Source: a bacterium (GTDB taxonomy: Bacteria > Bdellovibrionota > FAC87 > UBA2466). From it: DNA of 32,889 bases. Made by a program: the position numbers and the translations under genes. The notes under the pieces are model-generated. The model ran no database searches. It was not told the DNA's origin and saw only the letters and a list, made by a program, of their open reading frames with translations. Shown in pieces: positions 1 through 7,428 of the stretch (position 1 is the first letter of the stretch; every line of letters starts with the position of its first letter). The stretch is from positions 1 through 32,889 of the forward strand of contig RFNT01000151.1 of the NCBI GenBank assembly GCA_009927045.1, written 5' to 3'.

Positions 1-193
1 CGAGGAGCGTGCAGAAAACGCAGCTTTGAGAGGAATGTGCTTCCGCTCCTTGAATAAACGTCATGCGCCAAGGCGCCCATAATTGTTTAATGGAAGACAT
101 AGGCATTATCCATTTGTGTTATCGACACTCGGTTGGGGTTGCCTTATTGCTTTCAGTCCTGGCAAGTAACTAATTGAAATAAAACAACTAAAT

Positions 194-1405
194 CTAGGTG
201 TTTCGGTAGAAAATGGGGTTGTAGATCACGTAAGGGATCCACTTTCTTAGAAGAATCCAAAATACACTGTGAGGTCTTACTAGGATCTCAACACGATATT
301 GTCCTCGGCCGGCCAAATCAAAAGTAGCCTGAGCATTCTGTATAGCTAATTCATGGAGGACATCACCGTCCTTGTAAACCAGAGCTTTGCTGGAATAGGG
401 GAGGTCTTCTGGAACGCTCACTTGGCCTTTACAGTCTGTCAATTGTTCTGGAATAAAGTCGCCACTCCTAAATACTTGGCCACTAGAACAGACGATTTGA
501 AAATCATTGCCAAGGAAAGGATGAATCGCCTGATAGGCAACGGCTAAATGGGCATCTCGAATCGATCGATAGATTTGCTTCTTTCTTAATTGAAAATCTG
601 ATTCGGGGGGGGAGTTTAAAAAGACGATATTACTCCCCAAACCAAATATTTCCTCATGGGTTGGCCATGAAGCTTGAACTAGGGGTAAATGAACGACCCG
701 TTCAAATTGAGAAGACAAAATACCAAAGTGGCGGGAGCCCAAAGTGTTCATGTTGTCCCACATCCCAATATCTTTAGGATACGGATTCAATGCCCGAAGC
801 GAAGCCATAAAAGGATTTAAGGGATACATCAGAGATATCCCCATAAAATCAACGGGGTTCGATTGAAGCTTGCGCCACAACAAGGCATCCCAATTAAAGA
901 TTTCGAGACCATCTGGGAAGCGCTCTAATTGAGTCCAAGGCTTCTTAATATGACTCGGATGTGAGATCGATACAAAGAGCTCTGGAATAGAGGTCTCTCC
1001 TAAAAAATGCTGGTAGGCGATTCGGGCCAATTCCTTTGGAGGTTTGTTCGCCAGTTGAGTGTGTGAAAAGAACGTCAGTAAATTTCCGGAGGGAGTCTTG
1101 CTCTCGATCTCAATAAAAGCATCCAACCCCTCATAAGATTTCTCTAGGCCCAACCTGCGTCCTTCAGTGCTGGCCAGATCCGCGAAAATTACGAAAGAGT
1201 GCCCATATTTTTTTGCTTTGAGAGCTAGTTCAGGAATATTCCCGTAGCCATCCGAAAACTGTGTGTGAACATTGATCAGACCAGATACAAAGGGCACCTT
1301 TGGAACCTTCAAAGCCTCGGGAAGGGGCTTCGAACGGTTTGGAAACAAGCTAAAAACCTCAACAAGGAAAAAGAACAAGAAAAGACTTAAAATCCAATGT
1401 TTCAT
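194..1405 (-). CDS. Exported PHP-fold (CehA/metallohydrolase-like) protein with degenerate metal site
   Basis: A 403-residue protein that begins with a hydrophobic signal or anchor (MKHWILSLFLFFFLVEV), so it is probably exported or membrane-tethered. Residues 44-52 (INVHTQFSDG) and 70-77 (SFVIFADL) match the first two motifs of PHP-domain phosphoesterases, and DGLEIFNWDALL resembles a later motif. The C-terminal segment ending GRGQYRVEILV resembles the beta domain that closes CehA/McbA-type PHP proteins. The usual HxH is N-x-H here and the usual D-H pair is D-L (residues 76-77), so two metal ligands are missing. Catalysis is therefore doubtful and a binding or structural role is possible. The start lies just after the end of the glycosyltransferase tail frame (stop at 1413), so it is probably the last gene of that operon. 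The substrate is unknown. Confidence 0.7.
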   Translation of the reverse strand: MKHWILSLFLFFFLVEVFSLFPNRSKPLPEALKVPKVPFVSGLINVHTQFSDGYGNIPELALKAKKYGHSFVIFADLASTEGRRLGLEKSYEGLDAFIEIESKTPSGNLLTFFSHTQLANKPPKELARIAYQHFLGETSIPELFVSISHPSHIKKPWTQLERFPDGLEIFNWDALLWRKLQSNPVDFMGISLMYPLNPFMASLRALNPYPKDIGMWDNMNTLGSRHFGILSSQFERVVHLPLVQASWPTHEEIFGLGSNIVFLNSPPESDFQLRKKQIYRSIRDAHLAVAYQAIHPFLGNDFQIVCSSGQVFRSGDFIPEQLTDCKGQVSVPEDLPYSSKALVYKDGDVLHELAIQNAQATFDLAGRGQYRVEILVRPHSVFWILLRKWIPYVIYNPIFYRNT

Positions 1406-1412
1406 AAAGTTC

Positions 1413-1797
1413 CTACAATTTGCTCAACTCCACCAGTTCCCAAACTGCGAGTTGATTCTCTCGAAGGATCAACGGTAATTCTATAAGGGATCGCAGTTTA
1501 GAAAAACAGGATAAGTCTTGAGGTAGGGGTTCATTTTTAATTCGAAACCATATGATTTGAGAGTTGAGACAGGGATCATTTGGAAAAAGTGTGAAATGGC
1601 TAGCTCTTCCCACGTTCTTCAGTTGTCGGGTGTTCCGAAACCCAAAAAACTGAAAGTAGGAAGTCCATTGATAGGTAGGTGTATATATAGGGATGTCTTT
1701 TGGAAGAATGGCATTGGCTGAAATTGCTTTGAATAAGCTGGAGTAAGCCGACATTTTGGCCAGCCGGTCTTGATGCGGTTTTATGAACTGAATTGGA
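1413..1797 (-). CDS. C-terminal part of the GT83-like glycosyltransferase, out of frame with the main part
   Basis: This is the open frame that continues the membrane glycosyltransferase after a one-base frameshift near 1795-1797. It encodes about 127 residues, starting around PIQFIKPHQDRLAKMSAYSS and ending LAVWELVELSKL. Proteins of this family usually carry such a soluble C-terminal domain after their last membrane span. The frame stays open to a stop at 1413, only a few bases before the start of the PHP-like gene, as expected for the real end of a gene in an operon. The open frame extends upstream to 2171, but there it only shadows the main gene. It probably has no start of its own and is a tail, not a separate gene. 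Confidence 0.6.
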
Positions 1798-2863
1798 GAA
1801 AAGAAAGGTGGATCGTCAGTACTAACGAAATCAAAAGGGGAACAGTGAAGGCAAATCCAATGAATCCCAACTTTCTGGCAGGTCCCCGGCTCTGAGCGTA
1901 GAAGTGAGAGGCGAGTGGCCAGAAGGATAAATAAGTCACGAGTCCCCAATTCATTTCCAGATAAGAGTGAGAAGATTTGAATAAGAAAAAAACAAGAGGG
2001 ATTAGAAAAAAGAAGGTTAAAACTCGGGTCTGATATCCGCTGAGAAGTTCTCGGAAATTGATTGCTATCCAGGGGGTTAATAGGAACGGCAAAGCTCCCA
2101 GCAGGGCGATTTGTCCGGCCAAATAAGTGAAAATAAAGTTCGGTGAAACTGGAATGCGCGTATGGTTCCATTGAAACAACAAGGGTTCATAATGATGTTG
2201 GATATTAAACCAAATAACAGGAGTGAAAAGTACGAGGGCCAATAACAGATGTCCCAGAAAACCAACGCCCCATTTTTTTATCGAGCGAGTTGAAACGAGA
2301 AAGATTCCCAAAACCATGGGTGCGAGTGCCATGGTGTATTTACTGAGCAGGCCTAAACCAAGGATTAAACCTCCCTCAGCCCAAGTGCGAAGTCTGGGCC
2401 TCTCTTTTTCTGAGAAAAGTTCCTCCAAACGAATAACCCAGATAAGATAGAGCACCCAAAAAAAGATTAAGGGAATATCAGGGGTCATGAACACTGCGCC
2501 AAAAATACTCAGTGGAGTTAAAAGTAAAAAATAAAGAATGATTCGGTTCTTTGAAGCCTGCATCATCCATAAAAACAAGAAAAGGTGTAAAAAAACTCCG
2601 GGAAGTCGCACGGCAAGTAAGGAGTCTCCAAAGAGGCGCGTGGCAATGAATATCCACCAAGCGATCATTGGAGGATGATCGAAGTAACTGAGCGAAGGAT
2701 TTTTGGACCAACTCCAGTAATAAAGCTCATCTTCTGCGGCAGGCAAGAAACCGGCGAGCAAAATGTGGACAATCAGAGCAAAAGCTAAAACGAGCCAGTA
2801 TGCCCTGTTATCTCGGGCGGTCGTCCACAGAGAGAATAAGCTTTCGTGCTGCCCCCACTTCAT
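1781..2863 (-). CDS. GT83/PMT-type membrane glycosyltransferase (ArnT-like), frameshifted near its end
   Basis: A polytopic inner-membrane protein with many hydrophobic spans. It has the GT83/PMT_2 signature early on: AEDELYYWSW, then SYFDHPPMIAWW. The acidic pair just after the first span is the catalytic region in ArnT and protein mannosyltransferases, which use polyprenyl-phosphate sugars as donors. The acceptor cannot be told; lipid A, a glycan or a protein are all possible. The frame is open from 2935, but the ATG at 2863 (MKWGQHESLF) places about 20 residues before the first span and is preferred. It still overlaps the end of gcvPB by 56 bases. The reading frame ends at 1781 with LSFLQFSS, while the family-like tail continues in another frame. 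Lengthening CC to CCC near 1795 joins them as HLSFLPIQFIKPH, giving about 485 residues. Confidence 0.75.
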   Translation of the reverse strand: MKWGQHESLFSLWTTARDNRAYWLVLAFALIVHILLAGFLPAAEDELYYWSWSKNPSLSYFDHPPMIAWWIFIATRLFGDSLLAVRLPGVFLHLFLFLWMMQASKNRIILYFLLLTPLSIFGAVFMTPDIPLIFFWVLYLIWVIRLEELFSEKERPRLRTWAEGGLILGLGLLSKYTMALAPMVLGIFLVSTRSIKKWGVGFLGHLLLALVLFTPVIWFNIQHHYEPLLFQWNHTRIPVSPNFIFTYLAGQIALLGALPFLLTPWIAINFRELLSGYQTRVLTFFFLIPLVFFLFKSSHSYLEMNWGLVTYLSFWPLASHFYAQSRGPARKLGFIGFAFTVPLLISLVLTIHLSFLQFSS

Positions 2864-4292
2864 CCACTTTTCCCACGAATGTTTTTGTAGGTGCGTTTTC
2901 AAAGGTGTCCTCTTTGTTTTCGATTCGAGCTGCAATTTCTAAAAAAGCTTCAGCGAGTTGATCTAGCTCTTGCAGGCTCTCAGTCTCGGTGGGTTCAATC
3001 AGCATCGCGCCGGGAACCGTTAAGGGAAAATAAACTGTTGGTGGATGGTATCCATAATCCATTAGGGCTTTGGCAATCTGTAAAGTCTTTGTTCCGTTTT
3101 GCTGAATCTGGCGGGAATCAGATAATACGCACTCGTGAAAATGGGGCGTTGAGGTTCCCAATTGATATTTTTTTTGCAGTTGAGCACGAAGATAATTCGC
3201 ATTTATCACGGCGTTCTTCGATACCGTTCTCAACCCCTGGCTTCCATGGTTCATGATATAAGTCAGCGCTCTGACCATTACGCCAAAATTTCCAAAGGCT
3301 CCTTTTACTTTTCCAATGGAGTCCGGAAGGTATTCAACATCATAAATCCCTGCTTTGTGAACGATTCTGGGGTTCGGCAAAAAGGGAATTAAGTGAGATC
3401 TGCAAGCAACGGGGCCTGCGCCAGGGCCACCGCCACCATGAGGAGTTGAGAAGGTTTTGTGCAAATTATATTGCATGACATCCACTCCCATATCTCCAGG
3501 CTTCGCGATTCCCAAAATAGCATTCATGTTAGCGCCATCCATGATCAACTGAGCCCCTATCCCATGGAGAAGTTCAGCAATATGAGAAATGTTTTGTTCG
3601 AAAACTCCCAGGGTATTCGGATTAGTGGTCATGAGAGCAGCAATATCTCGGCCATATTTCGAAATCGCATCTTCCACTGAAGCAGTGGTCATGTACCCCT
3701 CTGGCCCCACTTTGATAGTGATGGCTTGGTACCCTGCTAAGATACAAGAGGCCGGGTTCGTTCCATGAGCGCTTTCTGGCACCAAAACGTATTTACGGTG
3801 GCTCCCATGTTTTTCATGGAAAGCCCGAACCATGGTGAGACCGGTAAACTCACCGAGCGCACCTGCAGCTGGTTGCAAAGTGCAGGCATCCAGACCGACG
3901 ATTTCAGCCAATGCGCGTTCCAACTGAAAAATCAATCGCAGAGAGCCTTGGCAAAATGGTGGGGGAAGTTCTGGATGGACGTCACAAAAACCTGCGAGAG
4001 CCGCCATTTCCTCATTGATTCTCGGATTGTATTTCATGGTGCATGAGCCTAGAGGAAATGTTCCCAAATCAATGGCGTAGTTCCATGAGGATAATCGTGT
4101 AAAGTGGCGCACTACTTGTAATTCAGCCACTTCCGGTAATTCGGCTGGTTCCGTGCGAGAAAAGGTGGTAGGGGTTAAACGAGGTACCTCTGGAAACGAT
4201 AACTGAAATCCTTTTCGTTCAGGTGTCGAGCGTTCAAAAATAGTACCTTCTCGTAGCATCAAGCATGAAGTAGCGCCGCTTTGAGGTTTCAT
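2808..4292 (-). CDS. gcvPB: Glycine dehydrogenase (decarboxylating) subunit 2, P-protein C-terminal half
   Basis: PLP enzyme of the glycine cleavage system. With GcvPA it decarboxylates glycine and passes the aminomethyl group to the lipoyl arm of GcvH. The 494-residue length is normal for the separate subunit 2. Visible motifs are YAIDLGTFPLGSCTMKYNPR, the DGANMNA segment around residue 252, and LHKTFSTPHGGGGPGAG, where Lys279 is the PLP-binding lysine. The start codon overlaps the stop of gcvPA by four bases (4289-4292), so the subunits are translationally coupled and should be made in equal amounts. The split into two chains is common in Firmicutes, archaea and several deep lineages. Many proteobacteria instead have one fused chain. 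Confidence 0.95.
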   Translation of the reverse strand: MKPQSGATSCLMLREGTIFERSTPERKGFQLSFPEVPRLTPTTFSRTEPAELPEVAELQVVRHFTRLSSWNYAIDLGTFPLGSCTMKYNPRINEEMAALAGFCDVHPELPPPFCQGSLRLIFQLERALAEIVGLDACTLQPAAGALGEFTGLTMVRAFHEKHGSHRKYVLVPESAHGTNPASCILAGYQAITIKVGPEGYMTTASVEDAISKYGRDIAALMTTNPNTLGVFEQNISHIAELLHGIGAQLIMDGANMNAILGIAKPGDMGVDVMQYNLHKTFSTPHGGGGPGAGPVACRSHLIPFLPNPRIVHKAGIYDVEYLPDSIGKVKGAFGNFGVMVRALTYIMNHGSQGLRTVSKNAVINANYLRAQLQKKYQLGTSTPHFHECVLSDSRQIQQNGTKTLQIAKALMDYGYHPPTVYFPLTVPGAMLIEPTETESLQELDQLAEAFLEIAARIENKEDTFENAPTKTFVGKVDEVGAARKLILSVDDRPR

Positions 4293-5659
4293 GAAGTCAA
4301 ACTCTCCACTAAAAAGTCTAATTGTTTAGCTGTGTGTTTAGGATTTACCGTAATTAAAAGGCTGTTTTCAAAATCAGGGCCATATTTATCTCTCAGACGG
4401 ATGCCCGGAACGATATTTTTTTGGAGGCACCGGTCGAATTTGTTTTCTAATTCTGGAATCTCAAAAACCGCTTCACGATAATGAGTAGCTTTAGGGAACT
4501 TTTGATGAATGCCCCGATGGGCCAATGATTTTCTCAAATATTCAAAAAGTGAGTAATTGATCTCTCCCAAGGTTTGAAATCCTCGTTTACCTAAAAAGCT
4601 AAGATAAATAGTGGTGCGAAGAGCAATCAGGCCTTGATTGGTACAAATGTTTGAGGTCGCTTTATCCCTTCTAATATGTTGTTCCCTCGTGGAGAGGGTT
4701 AAAGTGTAACAGGGATTTCCTCGAGCATCTGTTGTTTCCCCAACAATTCGGCCCGGCAGTTGTCGCAAATACTCTTTGCGTGCAGTGAAGAAGCCTACAT
4801 GGGGCCCGCCGAAAACCATTGGAGTCCCAAGTTGTTGAGCTTCTCCCACTACGATGTCGGCGCCTAACTTTCCCGGAGGTTCAAAAATAGATAATGCCGA
4901 CAAATCAGGAACACAAACAATCAGCAAACAGGAACTCGGGAGTTCAGATTTGATTGACCGCAAGTCTTCCAAAGAGCCAAATGCATTTGGAAAGCTCACC
5001 ACGAGCGCACAGGGTTGGTGAGTTTCTAGTTGTTTTCTCAGGTGTTCCCGATTGAGCATTCCTGCGGCATCGTAGAGCACTTCAAACAAAGACGGGGGTT
5101 GTCCAGATAAAAATGTTTTTATTACGTTTTGGTAATCGACGAGGATGTTGTTAGACACCAGCACATTTTTATTTTTTGAACTCAATCGTTGTGCCATTAA
5201 AACCGCTTCGGCAGTAGCAGTAGCTCCATCGTACATAGAGGCGTTTGAGAGGGGCATCCCCGTTATCCGACACATCAAAGTTTGAAACTCGAAAATGGCT
5301 TGTAAAGTGCCCTGACTGATTTCAGGCTGGTAGGGAGTGTAGCAGGTTAAGAATTCTCCTCTGAGCGTCAGTTGATTCACAATTGCAGGAATGACATTGT
5401 CATAGATCCCGCCCCCCAAAAAATGAAGAACTTCGGGAGCTGTTTTATTGCAGTTGGCTATTTGTGAGAAAAAGTTTCTGAGTTCATGTTCTGAAAGACC
5501 GTCGGACAAATCCGGATATTCAGGTTCAAATTGAAGATGAAACTGCGCCGTCTCTCTGATTTTAGGTGGAATCGTTGCGATCAAATCATCAAAAGAGTGA
5601 ACCCCGATGGTTTGATAAGCTTTCTTTTCTTCATCTGGAGTGAGAGGAAGCGAGGGCAC
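4289..5659 (-). CDS. gcvPA: Glycine dehydrogenase (decarboxylating) subunit 1, P-protein N-terminal half
   Basis: A 456-residue protein with the whole layout of GcvPA. It starts MPSLPLTPDEEKKAYQTIGV, has FLGGGIYDNVIPAIVNQLTLRGEFLTCYTPYQPEISQG in the first third (the YTPYQ.E..QG stretch is diagnostic), NASMYDGATATAEA, and VGEAQQLGTPMVFGGPHVGFF. It has the aminotransferase fold type I but not the PLP lysine, which sits in GcvPB. The gene starts five bases after the gcvH stop (5665) and ends in a four-base overlap with gcvPB, so the three are one transcription unit. The active enzyme is expected to be an alpha2-beta2 cytoplasmic complex. Confidence 0.95.
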   Translation of the reverse strand: MPSLPLTPDEEKKAYQTIGVHSFDDLIATIPPKIRETAQFHLQFEPEYPDLSDGLSEHELRNFFSQIANCNKTAPEVLHFLGGGIYDNVIPAIVNQLTLRGEFLTCYTPYQPEISQGTLQAIFEFQTLMCRITGMPLSNASMYDGATATAEAVLMAQRLSSKNKNVLVSNNILVDYQNVIKTFLSGQPPSLFEVLYDAAGMLNREHLRKQLETHQPCALVVSFPNAFGSLEDLRSIKSELPSSCLLIVCVPDLSALSIFEPPGKLGADIVVGEAQQLGTPMVFGGPHVGFFTARKEYLRQLPGRIVGETTDARGNPCYTLTLSTREQHIRRDKATSNICTNQGLIALRTTIYLSFLGKRGFQTLGEINYSLFEYLRKSLAHRGIHQKFPKATHYREAVFEIPELENKFDRCLQKNIVPGIRLRDKYGPDFENSLLITVNPKHTAKQLDFLVESLTS

Positions 5660-5664
5660 TTAAA

Positions 5665-6054
5665 TCACCCTTTCTCTTCAATGTATTCTTTGTAGGAGCC
5701 TGGATCCATTAAGTCCTCAGCGTCACTGGTATCTTTTACTTCTACTTTGACCATCCAGCCATCAGAGTAAGGATCCTGATTAACTAATTCGGGTGCATCT
5801 AGAAGGGGTTGATTAACTTCAATCACTCTACCGGTCACTGGGGAATAGAGATCGCTGACCGCTTTAACAGATTCCACGACTCCAAAGGGATCATTTTTAC
5901 TGATCATTTCGCCTTCTTTGGGTAACTGGATATAAGTGACATCACCCAGTGATTCCTGAGCAAAGTCTGTGATACCAATGGTGGCTATATTATCTTCCAT
6001 AAGCACCCATTCATGTTCTTTGGTGTAACGAAGACCGCCGGGCACTGATGCCAT
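5665..6054 (-). CDS. gcvH: Glycine cleavage system H protein (lipoyl carrier)
   Basis: A 129-residue lipoyl-domain protein that shuttles the aminomethyl intermediate between the P, T and L proteins. It starts MASVPGGLRYTKEHEWV, typical of the family, and carries the lipoylation site in GVVESVKAVSDLYSP, with Lys64 as the modified residue. Length is normal. The ribosome-binding site is a good AGGAG seven bases before the ATG, but it forms the right arm of an 8-bp inverted repeat (6059-6106), so translation may be gated by RNA structure. It is followed five bases later by gcvPA. No lipoamide dehydrogenase (L protein) or lipoate attachment gene lies in the window, so these must be elsewhere. Confidence 0.96.
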   Translation of the reverse strand: MASVPGGLRYTKEHEWVLMEDNIATIGITDFAQESLGDVTYIQLPKEGEMISKNDPFGVVESVKAVSDLYSPVTGRVIEVNQPLLDAPELVNQDPYSDGWMVKVEVKDTSDAEDLMDPGSYKEYIEEKG

Positions 6055-6058
6055 ATCA

Positions 6059-6106
6059 AACTCCTGTTGGATAATTTTCGTATAAATTTAATAAAAATCA
6101 GGAGTT
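6059..6106 (-). promoter_or_regulatory. RBS-sequestering hairpin in the gcvH leader
   Basis: A perfect 8-bp inverted repeat, AACTCCTG (6059-6066) and CAGGAGTT (6099-6106), separated by 32 A/T-rich bases. Read on the minus strand, the 3' arm CAGGAGTT is the Shine-Dalgarno sequence of gcvH and lies five bases before its ATG; the 5' arm is a complementary anti-Shine-Dalgarno. Folding would hide the ribosome-binding site. What would open it (temperature, a protein, an sRNA, ribosomes leaving the upstream gene) cannot be told. It could also be a DNA operator. Confidence 0.55.
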
Positions 6107-6126
6107 AGTCAATGTCAAAGTAAGCT

Positions 6127-7347
6127 TTATTGAGTGAGGGCGGTGAAGCCTGCTTTGGGTTCAGAACTTAGGAAAAACTCAATCAATGCAGCTTTTTCTT
6201 GGTCTGATAAGGTTTGTGGCGGTTGAGGCATTGAGCCATCTCTTACGGCCTGGGCTGCGGCCTCAAAATTCTGGATGACCATTCGATTCGTTCGATGGCA
6301 CTGAGCGCACGCTCGTGCAAAGATGGGAAGAGCTCGAGTTGCCAGGGGAGTGGTCGAAAGCTGGTTGCTTTCATTTTGCGTTTGAGATTGGAGCTGTGGT
6401 TTCCCAGTGAGATTAATTTGTTCGGGGTTAGCTGAAGTCAACGAAACGGGCGATAACGAAAATCCTGTTAACCGCTTTGGGTTTTTCTTTAAGAAGGAAC
6501 CGAGTTGCCGAGCATGATCTGACGCCGTTGGTCCTACCAAAAGGCGCACACTTTTCCCCTCTGAGTTGGCAAAGTCGTGGTATTTTGTTCCCTGATCGTC
6601 TTTCCATACTAGAGCCTCAGCTACGTTCTGAAAAAGAGCTTGTCCTCCAGATTGACTTTGTCCCTGTAGGAATGGAACGAGCGACTTGAGATCCAATCGA
6701 TTGCGTAAGTCATTTTTTGCACGTTTGTCTCCGGATTTAGCCAATTCAATTTTATCCAGGAGTTCTCGGTTTGCGGTGTTCACCTTCTCGTGTTCTTCTA
6801 GAAAAATCTTCTTAAAGTTCTGGAAAGCTTGTTCATCTTTCGGGAGTGGTAAACTTGAGGGAGGTGGAGTTTTGCCCTTAAGAATGTATCCTACCCATTC
6901 GCCTCGCTCAACTAAGGTGAGCAAGCGAGAGTCACGATCTTCTGGAGCTTGTTCTCGAATTGAATGAGCCAAAGTTTCGCTTTTTTGTTGGAGTTCCAAA
7001 ATTTGTGTTTTGTTCATGGAGCCTAAGAGATCCGCATAGACCGATGCCAATACTTCTTCACTGGAACGCTGAGAAAGTGCAGCTGTAATTCCATCGGCCA
7101 CAAAAAGTTGGGGCTTCTTCGGTTTGTTATCATACCGGGCTTGAATGGATTCCTGAGCACGATAAAAATTTTCTGTTAAATAGTTCATTTCATCCTCGGA
7201 CAGGCGATCCGTTACCGGGGGACGTTTTTTCTTTTTTTGAGTAACGGAATCTTCGGAGTTGTGAGTTGGCTCACAAAAACTGCGGAAGGAAAAAAGGCTG
7301 GAGCAGGCAATCACTAACAAACAGGCACGTAGAACTGTAATCTTCAT
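6127..7347 (-). CDS. Exported monohaem cytochrome c-like protein inside the gcv operon
   Basis: A 406-residue protein with an N-terminal signal peptide (MKITVLRACLLVIACSSLFSF). A long, charged, mostly helical middle of about 290 residues has no family I recognise. A single C-terminal cytochrome c domain has the haem motif CAQCH near residue 350 and a likely axial Met in DGSMPQPP about 30 residues later. The expected place is the periplasm, with haem attached covalently after Sec export. The middle holds short pieces such as LLVGPTASDHARQLGSF but no other haem motif. It sits between gcvT and gcvH on the same strand, with its own hairpin-covered ribosome-binding site. Whether it has anything to do with glycine cleavage is unknown. 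It may simply share transcription. Confidence 0.7.
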   Translation of the reverse strand: MKITVLRACLLVIACSSLFSFRSFCEPTHNSEDSVTQKKKKRPPVTDRLSEDEMNYLTENFYRAQESIQARYDNKPKKPQLFVADGITAALSQRSSEEVLASVYADLLGSMNKTQILELQQKSETLAHSIREQAPEDRDSRLLTLVERGEWVGYILKGKTPPPSSLPLPKDEQAFQNFKKIFLEEHEKVNTANRELLDKIELAKSGDKRAKNDLRNRLDLKSLVPFLQGQSQSGGQALFQNVAEALVWKDDQGTKYHDFANSEGKSVRLLVGPTASDHARQLGSFLKKNPKRLTGFSLSPVSLTSANPEQINLTGKPQLQSQTQNESNQLSTTPLATRALPIFARACAQCHRTNRMVIQNFEAAAQAVRDGSMPQPPQTLSDQEKAALIEFFLSSEPKAGFTALTQ

Positions 7348-7351
7348 GGCT

Positions 7352-7390
7352 GAACCCTCATTTGAAATGAAATTTTATTTTAGAGGGTTC
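7352..7390 (-). promoter_or_regulatory. RBS-sequestering hairpin in the leader of the cytochrome gene
   Basis: A perfect 8-bp inverted repeat, GAACCCTC (7352-7359) and GAGGGTTC (7383-7390), with a 23-base A/T-rich loop. On the minus strand the 3' arm GAGGGTTC contains the Shine-Dalgarno GAGGG and ends four bases before the ATG at 7347. The layout is the same as in front of gcvH, but the arms differ in sequence. This argues for RNA structure over a shared protein operator. Confidence 0.55.
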
Positions 7391-7428
7391 AAGTCATTTG
7401 TGCAAAGAGAATGCAAAACGGCGTAACA

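Noticed and set aside
64-80. GC-rich palindrome near the left edge (GCGCCAAGGCGC)
   Set aside because: Very short loop, no T-run on either side and no nearby gene end that needs it; short frames at 1-82 cannot be judged without the sequence to the left.
3162-4046. Several plus-strand open frames across gcvPB
   Set aside because: They lie entirely within a well-supported gene on the opposite strand and have no family features.
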